64,000 nucleotides of DNA from Pseudomonadales bacterium (lineage in GTDB: Bacteria > Pseudomonadota > Gammaproteobacteria > Pseudomonadales > Ketobacteraceae), in NCBI GenBank assembly GCA_002708905.1, contig PAPM01000020.1, positions 62,001-126,000 of the forward strand, read 5' to 3'. Below, in pieces: positions 1 through 9,189 of the stretch. Below the pieces are notes generated by a model. It did no database searches. It had not been told where the DNA came from and was given only the letters and a program-made list of their open reading frames with translations. A program made the position numbers and the translations under genes. Each line of letters begins with the position of its first letter. The first letter of the stretch is position 1.

Positions 1-636
1 ATGGTATGCGGTGTTTTCTGCCTGTGGATGGGAACCAATGCCATGGCGGCATCCACTGGATTTGATGAGCAATTACTGTCGTTGCAGAAACAGTGGGCTC
101 ACATTAATTATGAAACACCTGCAAAGGAACGAGAAAAAGCCTTCGAAAAGTTGGCGGTTGAAGCCGAGCGCATGGTACAGGCCTATCCGGATCGACCCGA
201 GCCGTTAATCTGGAAAGGTATTATTGTTTCCACCTGGGCCGGTGCCCGGGGTGGTTTGGGTGCCCTGAGTCTGGTGAAAGAAGCCAAGGCGTTGTTTGAA
301 CACTCTATGGAGATGGATCCTGCAGCGTTATCGGGTTCTGCTTATACCTCACTGGGCAGCCTTTACTATCAGGTTCCGGGCTGGCCCATCGCCTTTGGTG
401 ATGATAAAAAAGCCCAGAAATTGTTGGAACAGGCGGTCAAGATCAATCCGGATGGCATTGACAGCAACTATTTTTACGCGGATTACCTGATGGAAGAGGG
501 CGACTACGCTCAAGCTAAAGTATACTTCGAGAAGGCCATGCAGGCTGCTCCCCGCGCCAATCGAATGGTGGCGGATGAAGGGCGCCGCCACGAAATTATG
601 GCCAAGCTGGAAAAAGTGGAGAAGAAACTACGTTAA
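1..636 (+). CDS. TPR-repeat periplasmic protein (5' end possibly outside window)
   Basis: The protein opens with a short hydrophobic stretch ending near AMA-AS, which looks like the end of a Sec signal peptide, so the mature protein is probably periplasmic. Residues about 60-200 read as helical TPR-like repeats (for example the segments around KAQKLLEQAVKINPDG and AQAKVYFEKAMQAAP), typical of scaffolds rather than enzymes. The first ATG is at base 1 of the window and the positively charged n-region is almost absent, so the true start may lie upstream. It ends 9 bases before the response regulator and may share its transcript. No specific function can be assigned. Confidence 0.7.
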   Translation: MVCGVFCLWMGTNAMAASTGFDEQLLSLQKQWAHINYETPAKEREKAFEKLAVEAERMVQAYPDRPEPLIWKGIIVSTWAGARGGLGALSLVKEAKALFEHSMEMDPAALSGSAYTSLGSLYYQVPGWPIAFGDDKKAQKLLEQAVKINPDGIDSNYFYADYLMEEGDYAQAKVYFEKAMQAAPRANRMVADEGRRHEIMAKLEKVEKKLR

Positions 637-645
637 GGCGATTCA

Positions 646-1305
646 ATGCGGCTATTGCTGGTAGAAGACGATGCCATGCTGGGACGAGCTATCCTGGCGG
701 GCTTAAAAAAGGAGGGCTACTCCGTAGACTGGATGTCAGCCGGTCAGAGTGCCCTCCAATGTCTGGAAGAAGAGAAATACGATATTGTTGTGCTGGATCT
801 GGGTTTGCCGGATATGGACGGTACCGATGTTTTAAAATCGATGCGCCGGTCTGGTTCCACCACGCCGGTGATTATTCTGACGGCCCGTGACAGTATTGCC
901 GATCGGGTGGGTGGTCTGGATCTGGGTGCAGACGATTACCTGGCCAAACCATTTGATTCTGATGAACTGATGGCGCGGATTCGTGCGTTACTTCGTCGGC
1001 GTACCGGGCGGGCGGAGAAAACCATTCAATACCGTGATATCACATTGCATCCGGATTCCATGCGAGTGACCTATCAGAGTGACGACGTGATTCTGCCGCG
1101 GCGGGAATTCCTGCTGTTGCAGGAACTGTTATCCAATACCGGTAGAGTGCTTACCCGGGACCAGTTGGAGTCGGCTGTTTATGAAATGGGGCAGGATGTG
1201 GCCAGTAATGCCATTGAGGTTCATGTCCATCATCTGCGTAAGAAATTTTACAACGACCTGATTCGTACCATTCGCGGGGTCGGTTACCTGGTTGAAAAAG
1301 CCTGA
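646..1305 (+). CDS. OmpR/PhoP-family response regulator
   Basis: Residues 1-115 form a receiver domain: acidic pair EDD near residue 7, phospho-acceptor Asp in VVLDLGLPDMDG, Thr in ILTARD and Lys in YLAKPF. Residues about 125-219 form a winged-helix DNA-binding domain with the usual ending HVHHLRKKF...IRTIRGVGYLVE. Length (219 aa) fits the PhoP/QseB/TctD type. The stop overlaps the start of the histidine kinase by one base, so the two are translationally coupled partners. The signal is unknown; it is convergent with hupC and need not be linked to the hydrogenase. Confidence 0.93.
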   Translation: MRLLLVEDDAMLGRAILAGLKKEGYSVDWMSAGQSALQCLEEEKYDIVVLDLGLPDMDGTDVLKSMRRSGSTTPVIILTARDSIADRVGGLDLGADDYLAKPFDSDELMARIRALLRRRTGRAEKTIQYRDITLHPDSMRVTYQSDDVILPRREFLLLQELLSNTGRVLTRDQLESAVYEMGQDVASNAIEVHVHHLRKKFYNDLIRTIRGVGYLVEKA

Positions 1306-2699
1306 TGAAGTCGATTCGCCGCTTTCTGATGGTGATGGTGTCCGTGGTGCTGGTCACCGCGTTTGTCCTCGCTATGACCGTCAGTTATTTTGAAGCTCGC
1401 CATGAAGTGGATGAACTGTTCGATGCGGAGCTGGCGCAGACAGCGCGCTTGTTGAAATCTTCCTTTGAGCGGGTGGGAAGCAGTCACACTTCCCTCGAAG
1501 AGGAATTCAAAGAGTTTAGTCCTGCCAACGGGTCGCCGCCGGATGTAGATTCCGATGAAGAACGTACCCGGTATGGTCACCGCTATGAGCGAAAAGTTCT
1601 GTTCCAGGTGCGCAAGAGGGAACAGGTGCTTTTTGAGTCCGATGAGTCCATGCTGCATTTGAGTACGGTACCCACCCAGGGATTTTCTGAAGTGATCGTT
1701 GATGGTTATCTTTGGTACCTTTTCACTTTGAAAGACGGCGACTTCAGTTTTACCGCAGGTGAGCGGGCGGATATCCGCGATGAACTGGCGGAGGAGATAC
1801 TCACCAGCTACATGATTCCATTGTTGATCATATTGCCGTTACTGCTGGTGTTGTTGTTATGGGTGCTCAAACATGGCTTGGAACCGCTTCGGGAATTGGC
1901 GGGGAACATCCGGCGTCGTGGGGAGGATAATCTGACTCCTATTCAAATGGAGACTACTCCCGAGGAAATTCGACCAGTAGTGCAGGCATTGAATCATTTG
2001 TTTGATCAGGTGAAGAATTCCATAGAGATGGAGCGTCGATTCACTGCGTTGGCCTCTCACGAAATGCGCACACCCATGTCGGTGCTGAAGGTGAACACGC
2101 AAAATGCCATGAACGCACAAAGTCATGAAGAACGGGAATACTATTTAAAGGAATTAAATCAGGGCATCGATCGTGCCAGCCGTTTAATGGAACAGCTGCT
2201 CACCCTGAATAAGCTGGAACAAACTGAATTCTCCTATCAGACGCAGCCGGTCAACCTGGTGCCCTTGCTCAGAGAAGAAATTGCTGCACTCTACCCGTTG
2301 GCGGATGCTAAACAGCTGCAGCTGGAACTGCATTGTGAAGAAGAGCGAGTGACGGTGCATTCTGTTGCTCAACTGTTGTCGGTGGTTCTGAAAAATCTTA
2401 TTGAAAACGCCATCAAGTATTCTCCACCAAATGGATCGGTGAAGGTGACGCTTGCTCGCAGTAATGGTGGGGTTGAGCTGTGGGTTGAAGACAGTGGTAA
2501 AGGCGTGCCGGAAGAACACCGAGCCCTGATCTTTGATCGATTTTACCGGGTGCCGGATACCGAAGTGCAGGGATCAGGGCTTGGCCTTGCCATTGTGAAA
2601 CGGGTAGTGGATTTGTTGGGGATGGACATCAGTTTGTCCCAAAGCGAATCATTGCAGGGGCTTAAAGTCTCGTTATTGATTCCCGAAGCCCCTGCGTAA
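1305..2699 (+). CDS. Membrane sensor histidine kinase
   Basis: This is the cognate kinase of the preceding regulator. An N-terminal membrane helix (about residues 7-30), a periplasmic sensor region to about residue 165 and a second very hydrophobic helix (PLLIILPLLLVLLLWVL) precede a HAMP-like linker. The HisKA H-box is ALASHEMRTPMSVLK, with the His as phospho-site. The HATPase domain shows the N-box NLIENAIKYSPPNG, the G1 box VEDSGKGVP and the G2 box GSGLGLAIVKR, so it looks catalytically intact. Architecture is QseC/PhoQ-like. Its 3' end lies 6 bases from the end of convergent hupC. Confidence 0.93.
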   Translation: MKSIRRFLMVMVSVVLVTAFVLAMTVSYFEARHEVDELFDAELAQTARLLKSSFERVGSSHTSLEEEFKEFSPANGSPPDVDSDEERTRYGHRYERKVLFQVRKREQVLFESDESMLHLSTVPTQGFSEVIVDGYLWYLFTLKDGDFSFTAGERADIRDELAEEILTSYMIPLLIILPLLLVLLLWVLKHGLEPLRELAGNIRRRGEDNLTPIQMETTPEEIRPVVQALNHLFDQVKNSIEMERRFTALASHEMRTPMSVLKVNTQNAMNAQSHEEREYYLKELNQGIDRASRLMEQLLTLNKLEQTEFSYQTQPVNLVPLLREEIAALYPLADAKQLQLELHCEEERVTVHSVAQLLSVVLKNLIENAIKYSPPNGSVKVTLARSNGGVELWVEDSGKGVPEEHRALIFDRFYRVPDTEVQGSGLGLAIVKRVVDLLGMDISLSQSESLQGLKVSLLIPEAPA

Positions 2700-2705
2700 A
2701 GACGT

Positions 2706-3431
2706 TCAGTCTTCGTCATCCACTGCGCGATTATCCTTAAACGTACGCCAACCACTGATCATGGTGCTCACCATGGACTGGCGCGACATGATGTCTTCGC
2801 GAATCGCAACGTACACATGCATGATGATAAAGCAGATGATCACCCACATGATCAGGTGGTGCCAGGTATGGACATCCTGGCTTTGACCAAACAAGGGGAT
2901 GATCCAGCTGCTGAACCATTCAAACTGCCAACTGCCCATGCCAGTACCTTCACCATACAGTGCAAAGCCGGTGAAGATCATAAACACCGTGCCCCACACC
3001 AGCATGACATGCATAAACAACAGCGCCAGCGGGTTATGGCCAACATACTTGTGTGGTTCCTTGGTTAAAAACGCATACCACTTGGCTTCATGCATAACAC
3101 CTTTCCACCAGTTCAGGTTAGTGATGGGTACCACAAACAGCTGGCGTGCGTGATGGTTGCCCAAGAAGGCCCAAAGGATACGGTACAAAAAACCGATGGC
3201 CAATACATAACCTGCGGCAAAATGGGCAAAGCGAATATAGCCCATCAGGAAATGGTCGCTGGCTTCACCGGGCATGGTGGGTAACGGGCTACCAATAAAG
3301 TAGCCAGTGACACACAATACCGTAATGCACAGAGCATTGACCCAATGCCAGATGCGCACCGGCGCCTCGTACACGTACACCGCCGGTTCGGAACGATACA
3401 GTTCATGTTCTGTTTGCTGTCCTGTGGACAT
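2706..3431 (-). CDS. hupC: Ni/Fe-hydrogenase b-type cytochrome subunit
   Basis: Integral membrane di-heme cytochrome b that anchors the HupSL dimer at the periplasmic face and passes electrons from H2 to the quinone pool. The 241-residue protein opens with the family-typical VYVYEAPVRIWHWVNALCI, has about four membrane helices and several His residues placed for heme ligation (RIWHW, RFAHFAAGY, HTWHHLIMW, IIMHVYVAIRED). It is the last gene of hupSLC, 14 bases after hupL, the usual order for group 1 uptake hydrogenases. It is convergent with the histidine kinase. Confidence 0.95.
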   Translation of the reverse strand: MSTGQQTEHELYRSEPAVYVYEAPVRIWHWVNALCITVLCVTGYFIGSPLPTMPGEASDHFLMGYIRFAHFAAGYVLAIGFLYRILWAFLGNHHARQLFVVPITNLNWWKGVMHEAKWYAFLTKEPHKYVGHNPLALLFMHVMLVWGTVFMIFTGFALYGEGTGMGSWQFEWFSSWIIPLFGQSQDVHTWHHLIMWVIICFIIMHVYVAIREDIMSRQSMVSTMISGWRTFKDNRAVDDED

Positions 3432-3445
3432 GGCCGTTCTCCTGT

Positions 3446-5260
3446 TTACCGTACCTTGACCCGAACCAGTTCCTGGCCGTCTTCACTCATCACGTGGGTG
3501 GAGCAGGCGAGGCAGGGATCGAAACTGTGCAGACTGCGCAGAATTTCCACCGGTTCGTCCGGACGTTCCATGGGCGTGTTCATGAGGCTGGCCTCAAACG
3601 CACCGATGTTGCCTGCCGGATCACGGGGTGAACCGTTCCAGGTGGTGGGCACCACACATTGATAGTTTTCAATGCGGCCATCCTTGATCTTGATCCAGTG
3701 ACCCAAAGCGCCGCGGGGTGCGGCCACGGTGCCCACGCCTTTGGCTTCCTTGGGCCAGGTTTTTGGGTCCCACTTTTCCATGTTGGCGGTGGTGGTGTCG
3801 CCGTTCTTGATGTTGCCCATCAGTTCGGTCCAGTCGTCCACCATCATGTCGGCGCAGTATTGTGCTTCCAGGGCGCGGGCCAGGGTGCGGCCGATGGTGG
3901 ATTGCAGCACGGACTTGGCGCCCAGTTCCGTTCCCGCCAATTTATTGAACGCGGCAACGCTGGTGTCCACCTGATTTTTTACATAGTCGACGCCCTGCAC
4001 ATAAGCCAGGGTATAGCGGGAGAGTGGTCCCACTTCCACCGCATGACCGCGCCAGCGCGGAGCTTTGATCCAGGAATATTTGGCCGCTTCGTCCATTTCC
4101 TGAATGTTGGTTTTGGTGCCTTTGAAGTTTGGCCCCAGTTTGAAGTTGGGCTCGGTTACGCCGTCCCAGGGATGCAGGCCCATCTTTTCATCCGGGTAGC
4201 TGTACCAGGAGTGGGCGACAAATTCCTGTACCTGTTCCGGGTCGCGGGGGTCCACCGGAAACACTTCATTCCAGTTGCCGTTGAGGATCACACCACCGGG
4301 CAATTGATCCGTGGACTTGTCGTAGTTCACTTTCGGATAGGCGCCGTAATCCATCACGCTGTAGGCACCCAGGCCACCGCCATAGAGCCAGTCTTTGTAG
4401 AAGCTGGCAATGGCCAGTACATCGGGAATCAGCACGTTGTTGCAGAACGCCACCATTTCATTGATACGAGCTTTGACAAAGTTCAGGCGTTCCATATTCA
4501 GCGGCGCACCGGCGGACAGGTCGCCGTCCATGTTGATGGCGCAAGGCACGCCACCCACCAGATAGTTAGGATGCGGGTTCTTGCCGCCGAACACCGTATG
4601 CACCTTCACAAAATCTTTCTGCAGATCCAGCGCTTCCAGGTAATGGGCCACCGCCATCAGGTCCGCTTCCGGCGGCAGTTTGTAAGCCGGGTTATCCCAG
4701 TAACCGTTTTTGAACGGGCCCAGTTGACCGGACTCCACAAACTTGCGGATGCGGGTTTGGATATCGCGGAAATAACCCGGGCTGGACATGGGGTGGGCAG
4801 GGGATACCATCTGCTGCAGTTGTGATGTGGCCTTGGGGTCGGCTTTCAGTGCATTCACCGGATTCACCCAGTCCAACGCATGCAGGTGATAGAAATGCAC
4901 AACGTGATCGTGCACCTGCAGGGTCTTGGCCATGATTTCCCGGATCAGGTGGGCATTGGGTGGAATCCTGATGCCCAGGGCATCTTCCACCGCGCGAACT
5001 GATGTCAACGCATGACAGCCGGTACAGACACCACAGATGCGTTCTACAAATGCCCAGGCGTCGCGGGGATCACGGCCCTTCAGGATCACTTCCAGGCCGC
5101 GCCACATGGTGCCCGAAGACACCGCATTGCGGATGACGTTGTTATCATCCACGTTTACCTCGCAACGCATATGACCTTCAATTCGGGTCACTGGATCTAC
5201 CACCACTCGGCGGCCGCTGCTGTCCAGGTCATAACCATTTGGGGTTTTGATAATACTCAT
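3446..5260 (-). CDS. hupL: Uptake [NiFe]-hydrogenase large subunit
   Basis: Catalytic subunit carrying the NiFe(CN)2CO site. The N-terminal ligand motif [10 protein letters not shown] has its Cys at residues 76 and 79; the C-terminal motif DPCLACSTH has Cys at about 583 and 586. After His589 a 15-residue tail remains, the extension that an endopeptidase (HupD, divergently encoded) removes after nickel insertion. At 604 residues it has the normal length for a group 1 membrane-bound enzyme. The start follows the hupS stop by 2 bases, so the two are coupled and probably exported together as a dimer through the Tat signal of HupS. Confidence 0.97.
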   Translation of the reverse strand: MSIIKTPNGYDLDSSGRRVVVDPVTRIEGHMRCEVNVDDNNVIRNAVSSGTMWRGLEVILKGRDPRDAWAFVERICGVCTGCHALTSVRAVEDALGIRIPPNAHLIREIMAKTLQVHDHVVHFYHLHALDWVNPVNALKADPKATSQLQQMVSPAHPMSSPGYFRDIQTRIRKFVESGQLGPFKNGYWDNPAYKLPPEADLMAVAHYLEALDLQKDFVKVHTVFGGKNPHPNYLVGGVPCAINMDGDLSAGAPLNMERLNFVKARINEMVAFCNNVLIPDVLAIASFYKDWLYGGGLGAYSVMDYGAYPKVNYDKSTDQLPGGVILNGNWNEVFPVDPRDPEQVQEFVAHSWYSYPDEKMGLHPWDGVTEPNFKLGPNFKGTKTNIQEMDEAAKYSWIKAPRWRGHAVEVGPLSRYTLAYVQGVDYVKNQVDTSVAAFNKLAGTELGAKSVLQSTIGRTLARALEAQYCADMMVDDWTELMGNIKNGDTTTANMEKWDPKTWPKEAKGVGTVAAPRGALGHWIKIKDGRIENYQCVVPTTWNGSPRDPAGNIGAFEASLMNTPMERPDEPVEILRSLHSFDPCLACSTHVMSEDGQELVRVKVR

Positions 5261-5262
5261 TA

Positions 5263-6354
5263 TTATTCATCTCCTTTCTGTGAGCCTGGCTGCGCGTCTT
5301 TCTGCATGGCGCGCTTCACAGCGCTGGCGGCAATGTGGGCTGCGGTGGCGGTACCGACGACGGCGGCGGCAGTAGCGCCCACCTTGTCGGCGTTGGCCTC
5401 AACACCGAACTGCGGGATGTCGGTAAGGCGGGCATACCAGGAGCCTTTGTCCCAGAAGCCGTCTTCCGAACAACCGATGCAGCCGTGGCCAGCCTGGATC
5501 GGGAAGGAGGTGCCTTCGTTCCAGCGAATGGTGGAACAGGCGTTGTAGGTGGTGGGACCTTTGCAGCCCATTTTGTAGAGGCAGTAGCCTTTACGGGCGG
5601 CCTCGTCATCCCAGCTTTCCACAAACTGGCCGGCATCAAAGTGCGGACGTCGATAGCATTTGTCGTGGATACGCTGGCTGTAGAACATTTTCGGCCGGCC
5701 CTGGCGATCCAGCTCGGGCATGCGCTCAAAGGTCAGGATGTAGGTCACCACGGCGGTCATGACTTCCGCAATGGGTGGGCACCCCGGTACCTTGATGATC
5801 GGTTTGTTGTGGATCACCTTATGGACCGGTGTGGCCTGGGTAGGGTTGGGGGCCGCTGCCTGCACGCATCCGTAGGACGCGCACGACCCCCAAGAGATGA
5901 TGGCCTTGCAGTGCTCGGCCGCATGGGTCAACTGGTCCAGGAACGGCTTGCCGCCGATGATGCAGGACATGCCATCCTGGTTCAGGGGCGGATTGCCTTC
6001 CACCGCCAGAATGTAGTTGCCGTTATATTTTTCGATGGTTTCTTCAATGATGGCTTCAGCCTGGTGGCCGGCAGCGGCCATGATCGTATCGTCATAATCC
6101 AGTGAGACCATGGAGAGAATCACATCCTTGGCCAGCGGGTGAGCTGAGCGGATGAAGGATTCTGAACAGCAGGTGCACTCCAGGCCATGCAGCCACAGGA
6201 TGGGAATCCGCGGCTTGGTTTCCATGGCGTGGGCGATTTTCGGCACAAAGGCGGGCCCCAGGCCCAGTGCGGTGGCGGTCAGGCTGCAGTACTTCATAAA
6301 GCTTCTGCGCGTGATGCCCTGGCGCCGCATTACCTCATAAAAGGTCTCAGTCAT
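5263..6354 (-). CDS. hupS: Uptake [NiFe]-hydrogenase small subunit with Tat signal
   Basis: Electron-transfer subunit with three Fe-S clusters. The N-terminus has a twin-arginine signal ([10 protein letters not shown] followed by a hydrophobic stretch and a cut near AHA-ME), then [13 protein letters not shown] for the proximal cluster; downstream Cys/His residues supply the medial and distal clusters. A hydrophobic C-terminal helix ([21 protein letters not shown]) anchors it in the membrane. The reading frame is open further upstream to 6525, but that part lacks family similarity. I chose ATG 6354 (363 aa) because AGGGGA sits about 6 bases before it and a sigma-54 promoter lies at 6409-6423; ATG 6360 is the alternative. 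Confidence 0.95.
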   Translation of the reverse strand: MTETFYEVMRRQGITRRSFMKYCSLTATALGLGPAFVPKIAHAMETKPRIPILWLHGLECTCCSESFIRSAHPLAKDVILSMVSLDYDDTIMAAAGHQAEAIIEETIEKYNGNYILAVEGNPPLNQDGMSCIIGGKPFLDQLTHAAEHCKAIISWGSCASYGCVQAAAPNPTQATPVHKVIHNKPIIKVPGCPPIAEVMTAVVTYILTFERMPELDRQGRPKMFYSQRIHDKCYRRPHFDAGQFVESWDDEAARKGYCLYKMGCKGPTTYNACSTIRWNEGTSFPIQAGHGCIGCSEDGFWDKGSWYARLTDIPQFGVEANADKVGATAAAVVGTATAAHIAASAVKRAMQKDAQPGSQKGDE

Positions 6355-6408
6355 GAGCATTCCCCTATCGGTCTTGTTATTCGGTGACTCCTCTTGAACA
6401 GCCTTTGG

Positions 6409-6423
6409 GCAAGTTGTGTGCCA
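6409..6423 (-). promoter_or_regulatory. Sigma-54 (-24/-12) promoter of hupSLC
   Basis: Reading the minus strand from 6423 to 6409 gives TGGCAC-ACAAC-TTGC, an exact match to the sigma-54 consensus TGGCAC-N5-TTGC with GG and GC 10 bases apart. Transcription would start near 6398, leaving a leader of about 44 bases before the hupS start at 6354. The cluster encodes its own sigma-54 activator with an intact GAFTGA loop (12100-13614), so promoter and activator fit together. The roughly 120 bases upstream should contain the activator and perhaps IHF sites, which I could not pin down. Confidence 0.85.
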
Positions 6424-6607
6424 CAGCGAAAACTCCCGGGTCATGGGGGCTCTGGAGAGGCTCATAGTCTCGAATCGGAAAAGGTTATTACACTTTGGTC
6501 TAATTACTGAAAAGAAAGTTTTCAATTGGTCTTGCGCAATGGTCAGGCTGTTGACAGAATGAGGGTCACATCCATTTTCGTTCGCAACTGATCAAGAGAC
6601 CGTCATC

Positions 6608-7297
6608 ATGAGTGACCAGGTACTGCTTTTGGGGATTGGCAATGTACTGTGGGCCGATGAAGGCTTCGGCGTGCGTGCCATAGAGGCTTTCAATGAGCGC
6701 TATGAAGTACCGGAATCCGTGCGCCTGATGGACGGGGGCACCCAGGGCATCTATCTGGTTCCCCATGTGCAGGAGGCCGATATCCTGGTGGTGTTCGATG
6801 CCATTGATTACGGCCTGCCACCCGGCACACTCAAAGTGATTCGCGATCAGGACGTCCCCAGTTTTATGGGGGCCAAGAAAATGAGCCTGCATCAGACCGG
6901 CTTTCAGGAAGTGCTGGCCATGGCGGAAATGCTGGGTAAATGCCCGCAGAAACTGCTCTTGATCGGCGTGCAGCCGGAAGAGCTGGAGGATTACGGCGGC
7001 AGCTTGCGGCCATCCGTAAAAGCCCAGATTCAACCAGCCCTGGAGATCGCCGTTGCCTATCTGCAGGAGCAGGGCATCCAGGTCTCGCCACACACCTATC
7101 ACTCCACCGCCGAATCCCTTGCTCACCACAGTATTGCCCTGCAGGACTATGAGGCCAGGCGCCCCAGTGAAGAAGACGCCTGCCGCTTGGGCGATGCCCG
7201 GGTGCTGCAATCCGGCCAGGTGGTGTTTGATCCCAAGGCCGTTACGGCAGAACCGCTGTCCTTCAGCGTGGATCTGGACAAGCGGAGGCAGGACTGA
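6608..7297 (+). CDS. hupD: Hydrogenase maturation endopeptidase
   Basis: Nickel-dependent protease that cuts the C-terminal extension of HupL once the active site is loaded. The N-terminus LLLGIGNVLWADEGFGVRAIE is the family signature, with the Glu of DEG as a nickel-sensing ligand; the Asp in VVFDAIDYG and the His in MSLHQTGFQE are the other two expected ligands. At 229 residues it is slightly longer than typical (about 165-210), with a C-terminal tail lacking obvious similarity. It is divergent from hupSLC and overlaps hupF by one base. Confidence 0.94.
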   Translation: MSDQVLLLGIGNVLWADEGFGVRAIEAFNERYEVPESVRLMDGGTQGIYLVPHVQEADILVVFDAIDYGLPPGTLKVIRDQDVPSFMGAKKMSLHQTGFQEVLAMAEMLGKCPQKLLLIGVQPEELEDYGGSLRPSVKAQIQPALEIAVAYLQEQGIQVSPHTYHSTAESLAHHSIALQDYEARRPSEEDACRLGDARVLQSGQVVFDPKAVTAEPLSFSVDLDKRRQD

Positions 7298-7638
7298 TGT
7301 GCATCGGTATCCCCATGCAGGTGGTGTCTGTCGATGGGCTGATTGGTTGGTGTCGTCCGGATGAAGCCAGTGCCGTGGAAGAAGTGGATTTGGCGTTAGT
7401 AGGCCCTTGTGATCCAGGGACCTGGTTGCTGGTGTTTCTGGGTGCCGCCAGGGAAATCCTGAATCAGGATACCGCCCAACGTATGCAGTCGGCGTTGGAA
7501 GCACTTAAGCAAACCATGAACGGACAATCGGATATCGATTATCTGTTTGCCGATCTGGTGGATCGCGAACCGCCTTTGCCGGATCACCTGCGTGAAGCAG
7601 TGGGTAAACCCATGGTGGTAAACCAAGAGGAAGAATAA
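7297..7638 (+). CDS. hupF: HypC-like hydrogenase assembly chaperone HupF
   Basis: Begins MCIGIPMQVVSVDG, the HypC/HupF signature in which Cys2 (after Met removal) binds the iron precursor or the large subunit. At 113 residues it is longer than HypC and has a C-terminal part (about 55-113) typical of HupF, which in some bacteria protects HupL under oxygen. A second HypC-family gene occurs at 19701, so the cluster has both the specialised and the general chaperone. It overlaps hupD and hupG by one base each. Confidence 0.9.
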   Translation: MCIGIPMQVVSVDGLIGWCRPDEASAVEEVDLALVGPCDPGTWLLVFLGAAREILNQDTAQRMQSALEALKQTMNGQSDIDYLFADLVDREPPLPDHLREAVGKPMVVNQEEE

Positions 7639-8042
7639 TGTCTGTACTGATTGAACGACTGGTCTCAGAAGTAGGATGCCCGGTAGCAAACCTGGATACC
7701 ATCGATGCGCTGGTGACGAAACACGAATTCCTGATGCTGTTTTTTACCAATGACCCTGCCCGTTATCCGGAGAGCAACGATGTGGCGATTATTCTGCCGG
7801 AGTTGCAACGGGCCTTTTATGGCCGGTTTCAGGTGGCGGTGGTGGATCGTGAAAGTGAACAGGCTTTGAAGGAGCGCTACCCCTTCAACCAATGGCCGGC
7901 ACTGGTGTTCTTACGGCGCGGCACCCAGCTTGAGGTGATCAGCAAAGTCCGGGATTGGGCCGAGTATCGGGCCCTGATCAAACCGTTGCTGGAACCCGGC
8001 TTTCAGGCCGATCAACGTATTCCCAACGTCAGTTTGTCGTGA
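7638..8042 (+). CDS. hupG: HupG/HyaE-family thioredoxin-like hydrogenase chaperone
   Basis: A 134-residue protein with a thioredoxin-like layout (LMLFFTNDPARYPESNDVAIILPEL, then VAVVDRESEQALKERYPFNQWPALVFLR) but without a CxxC active site. HyaE/HupG proteins of this type bind the small-subunit precursor, probably as a check before Tat export. It overlaps hupF and is followed 24 bases later by hupH. Confidence 0.88.
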   Translation: MSVLIERLVSEVGCPVANLDTIDALVTKHEFLMLFFTNDPARYPESNDVAIILPELQRAFYGRFQVAVVDRESEQALKERYPFNQWPALVFLRRGTQLEVISKVRDWAEYRALIKPLLEPGFQADQRIPNVSLS

Positions 8043-8066
8043 GGAACTAAATATGAGGAGCCAGAT

Positions 8067-8951
8067 ATGAGTGATTCAGATCGCATACCGGTAGTGTCTT
8101 ACTTTGGCCCGGGTTCGCAGCCACCGGAATTCGAAGAGTCGTTTCAATACATGAGCATGCCCTCGGCCATGGCAACCTATCACCAACCGCAGGTGCCGGA
8201 ACCGGAAGATGCCGGCGACATTGAACCGGCATTGAAACTGCTGCAGCGGGTATTGCTCGGTTTGCAGCACTATCCCAATAAAGGGAATGCATTGTTTCCG
8301 TTGTCCGGTCTGAATCAGGACAGTCTGCGCCTGGTGAATCAGATGATGGGGGTGGGCGAGGTGAGCGCCACCATCGGCGGAGCGTCCCTGGAAACATCCC
8401 CAATTCATATACAGGAATCAGTGATGGCCGGTTTGTGGCGGGTGCAGCAGCGGGATGCCGACGACAACCTGATCTGGGATGGACTGGAAGTGGGCGCTGT
8501 ACCCGGTTGTGTGAGTGAGCTGGCGTTTGCCGAGGCTGCCTCCAGCCTGGATACCGACACCCGCAATCTACCCATCGGTGTTATGAATGTGCCCTCGCTG
8601 TTGTCAGAACTGGCGGACAAAATTGCGGAGCGGGCGCAGGACAGGGCCCATGAGCAACCTGCCCATGTGATGAATCTGACCTTGCTACCATTGAGCGATG
8701 CGGATCTGTATTGCCTGGGTGAGCGTCTGGGGGTGGGTCCGGTCACCTTTTTGTCCCGCGGTTACGGTAACTGTCGGGTGGGCAGTACCGCCTGTAACAA
8801 CGTGTGGTGGATAAAATACTTCAACTCTGAAGATGCGCTGATCCTGAACACCATCGAAGTCACCAACATGCCGGAAGTGGTGATGGCGGCGCCGGAAGAC
8901 ATCGAAGACAGCGCCCATCGTCTGCAGGAAATTCTGGAGATCTACCGGTGA
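8067..8951 (+). CDS. hupH: HupH/HyaF-family hydrogenase expression protein
   Basis: A 294-residue member of the HupH/HyaF family involved in small-subunit maturation. Recognisable parts are the N-terminal PVVSYFGPGSQP, the central LIWDGLEVGAVPGCVSE and the C-terminal block SRGYGNCRVGSTACNNVWW followed by VTNMPEVVMAAPEDIEDSAHRL. A Shine-Dalgarno-like GAGGAG precedes the ATG. The stop overlaps the GTG start of hupI. Confidence 0.9.
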   Translation: MSDSDRIPVVSYFGPGSQPPEFEESFQYMSMPSAMATYHQPQVPEPEDAGDIEPALKLLQRVLLGLQHYPNKGNALFPLSGLNQDSLRLVNQMMGVGEVSATIGGASLETSPIHIQESVMAGLWRVQQRDADDNLIWDGLEVGAVPGCVSELAFAEAASSLDTDTRNLPIGVMNVPSLLSELADKIAERAQDRAHEQPAHVMNLTLLPLSDADLYCLGERLGVGPVTFLSRGYGNCRVGSTACNNVWWIKYFNSEDALILNTIEVTNMPEVVMAAPEDIEDSAHRLQEILEIYR

Positions 8952-9184
8952 GTGGCAGTACCTCATTCGAAGGTTCCTCATTTGAAGGGTCTTATGGCGG
9001 CGATGCCAGCCGGTTGCAGGATGACTCGATTCTGGAATGCAAGGTCTGTTGGTATCGCTACGATCCGGAACAAGGTGATGATGTCTGGCAGATTGAGCCG
9101 GGCACACCGTTTTCCCAGTTGCCCGACCACTGGCGTTGTCCCCAATGCGATGGGGCAAAAAAACAGTTTATGGTGGTGAGGTAA
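8948..9184 (+). CDS. hupI: Rubredoxin HupI
   Basis: A 78-residue rubredoxin. The iron-binding cysteines lie in ECKVCWYRYDP and RCPQCDGAKKQF, giving the CxxC...CxxC knuckle pair. HupI-type rubredoxins aid hydrogenase maturation in air, probably by redox protection of the small-subunit clusters. The N-terminal extension of about 25 residues, rich in Ser and Gly, is not part of the rubredoxin fold. The start is GTG at 8948, overlapping the hupH stop. Confidence 0.92.
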   Translation: MSGSTSFEGSSFEGSYGGDASRLQDDSILECKVCWYRYDPEQGDDVWQIEPGTPFSQLPDHWRCPQCDGAKKQFMVVR

Positions 9185-9189
9185 CTGCC

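Noticed and set aside
3659-4825. 388-codon open frame on the plus strand inside hupL
   Set aside because: Antisense of the hydrogenase large subunit, no domain, no ribosome site.
6540-6554. Possible second sigma-54 site for hupD (TGGTCA-N5-TTGA)
   Set aside because: The GC of the -12 element reads GA, and the -24 part also deviates. Too weak to call; hupD may have a sigma-70 promoter or none of its own.
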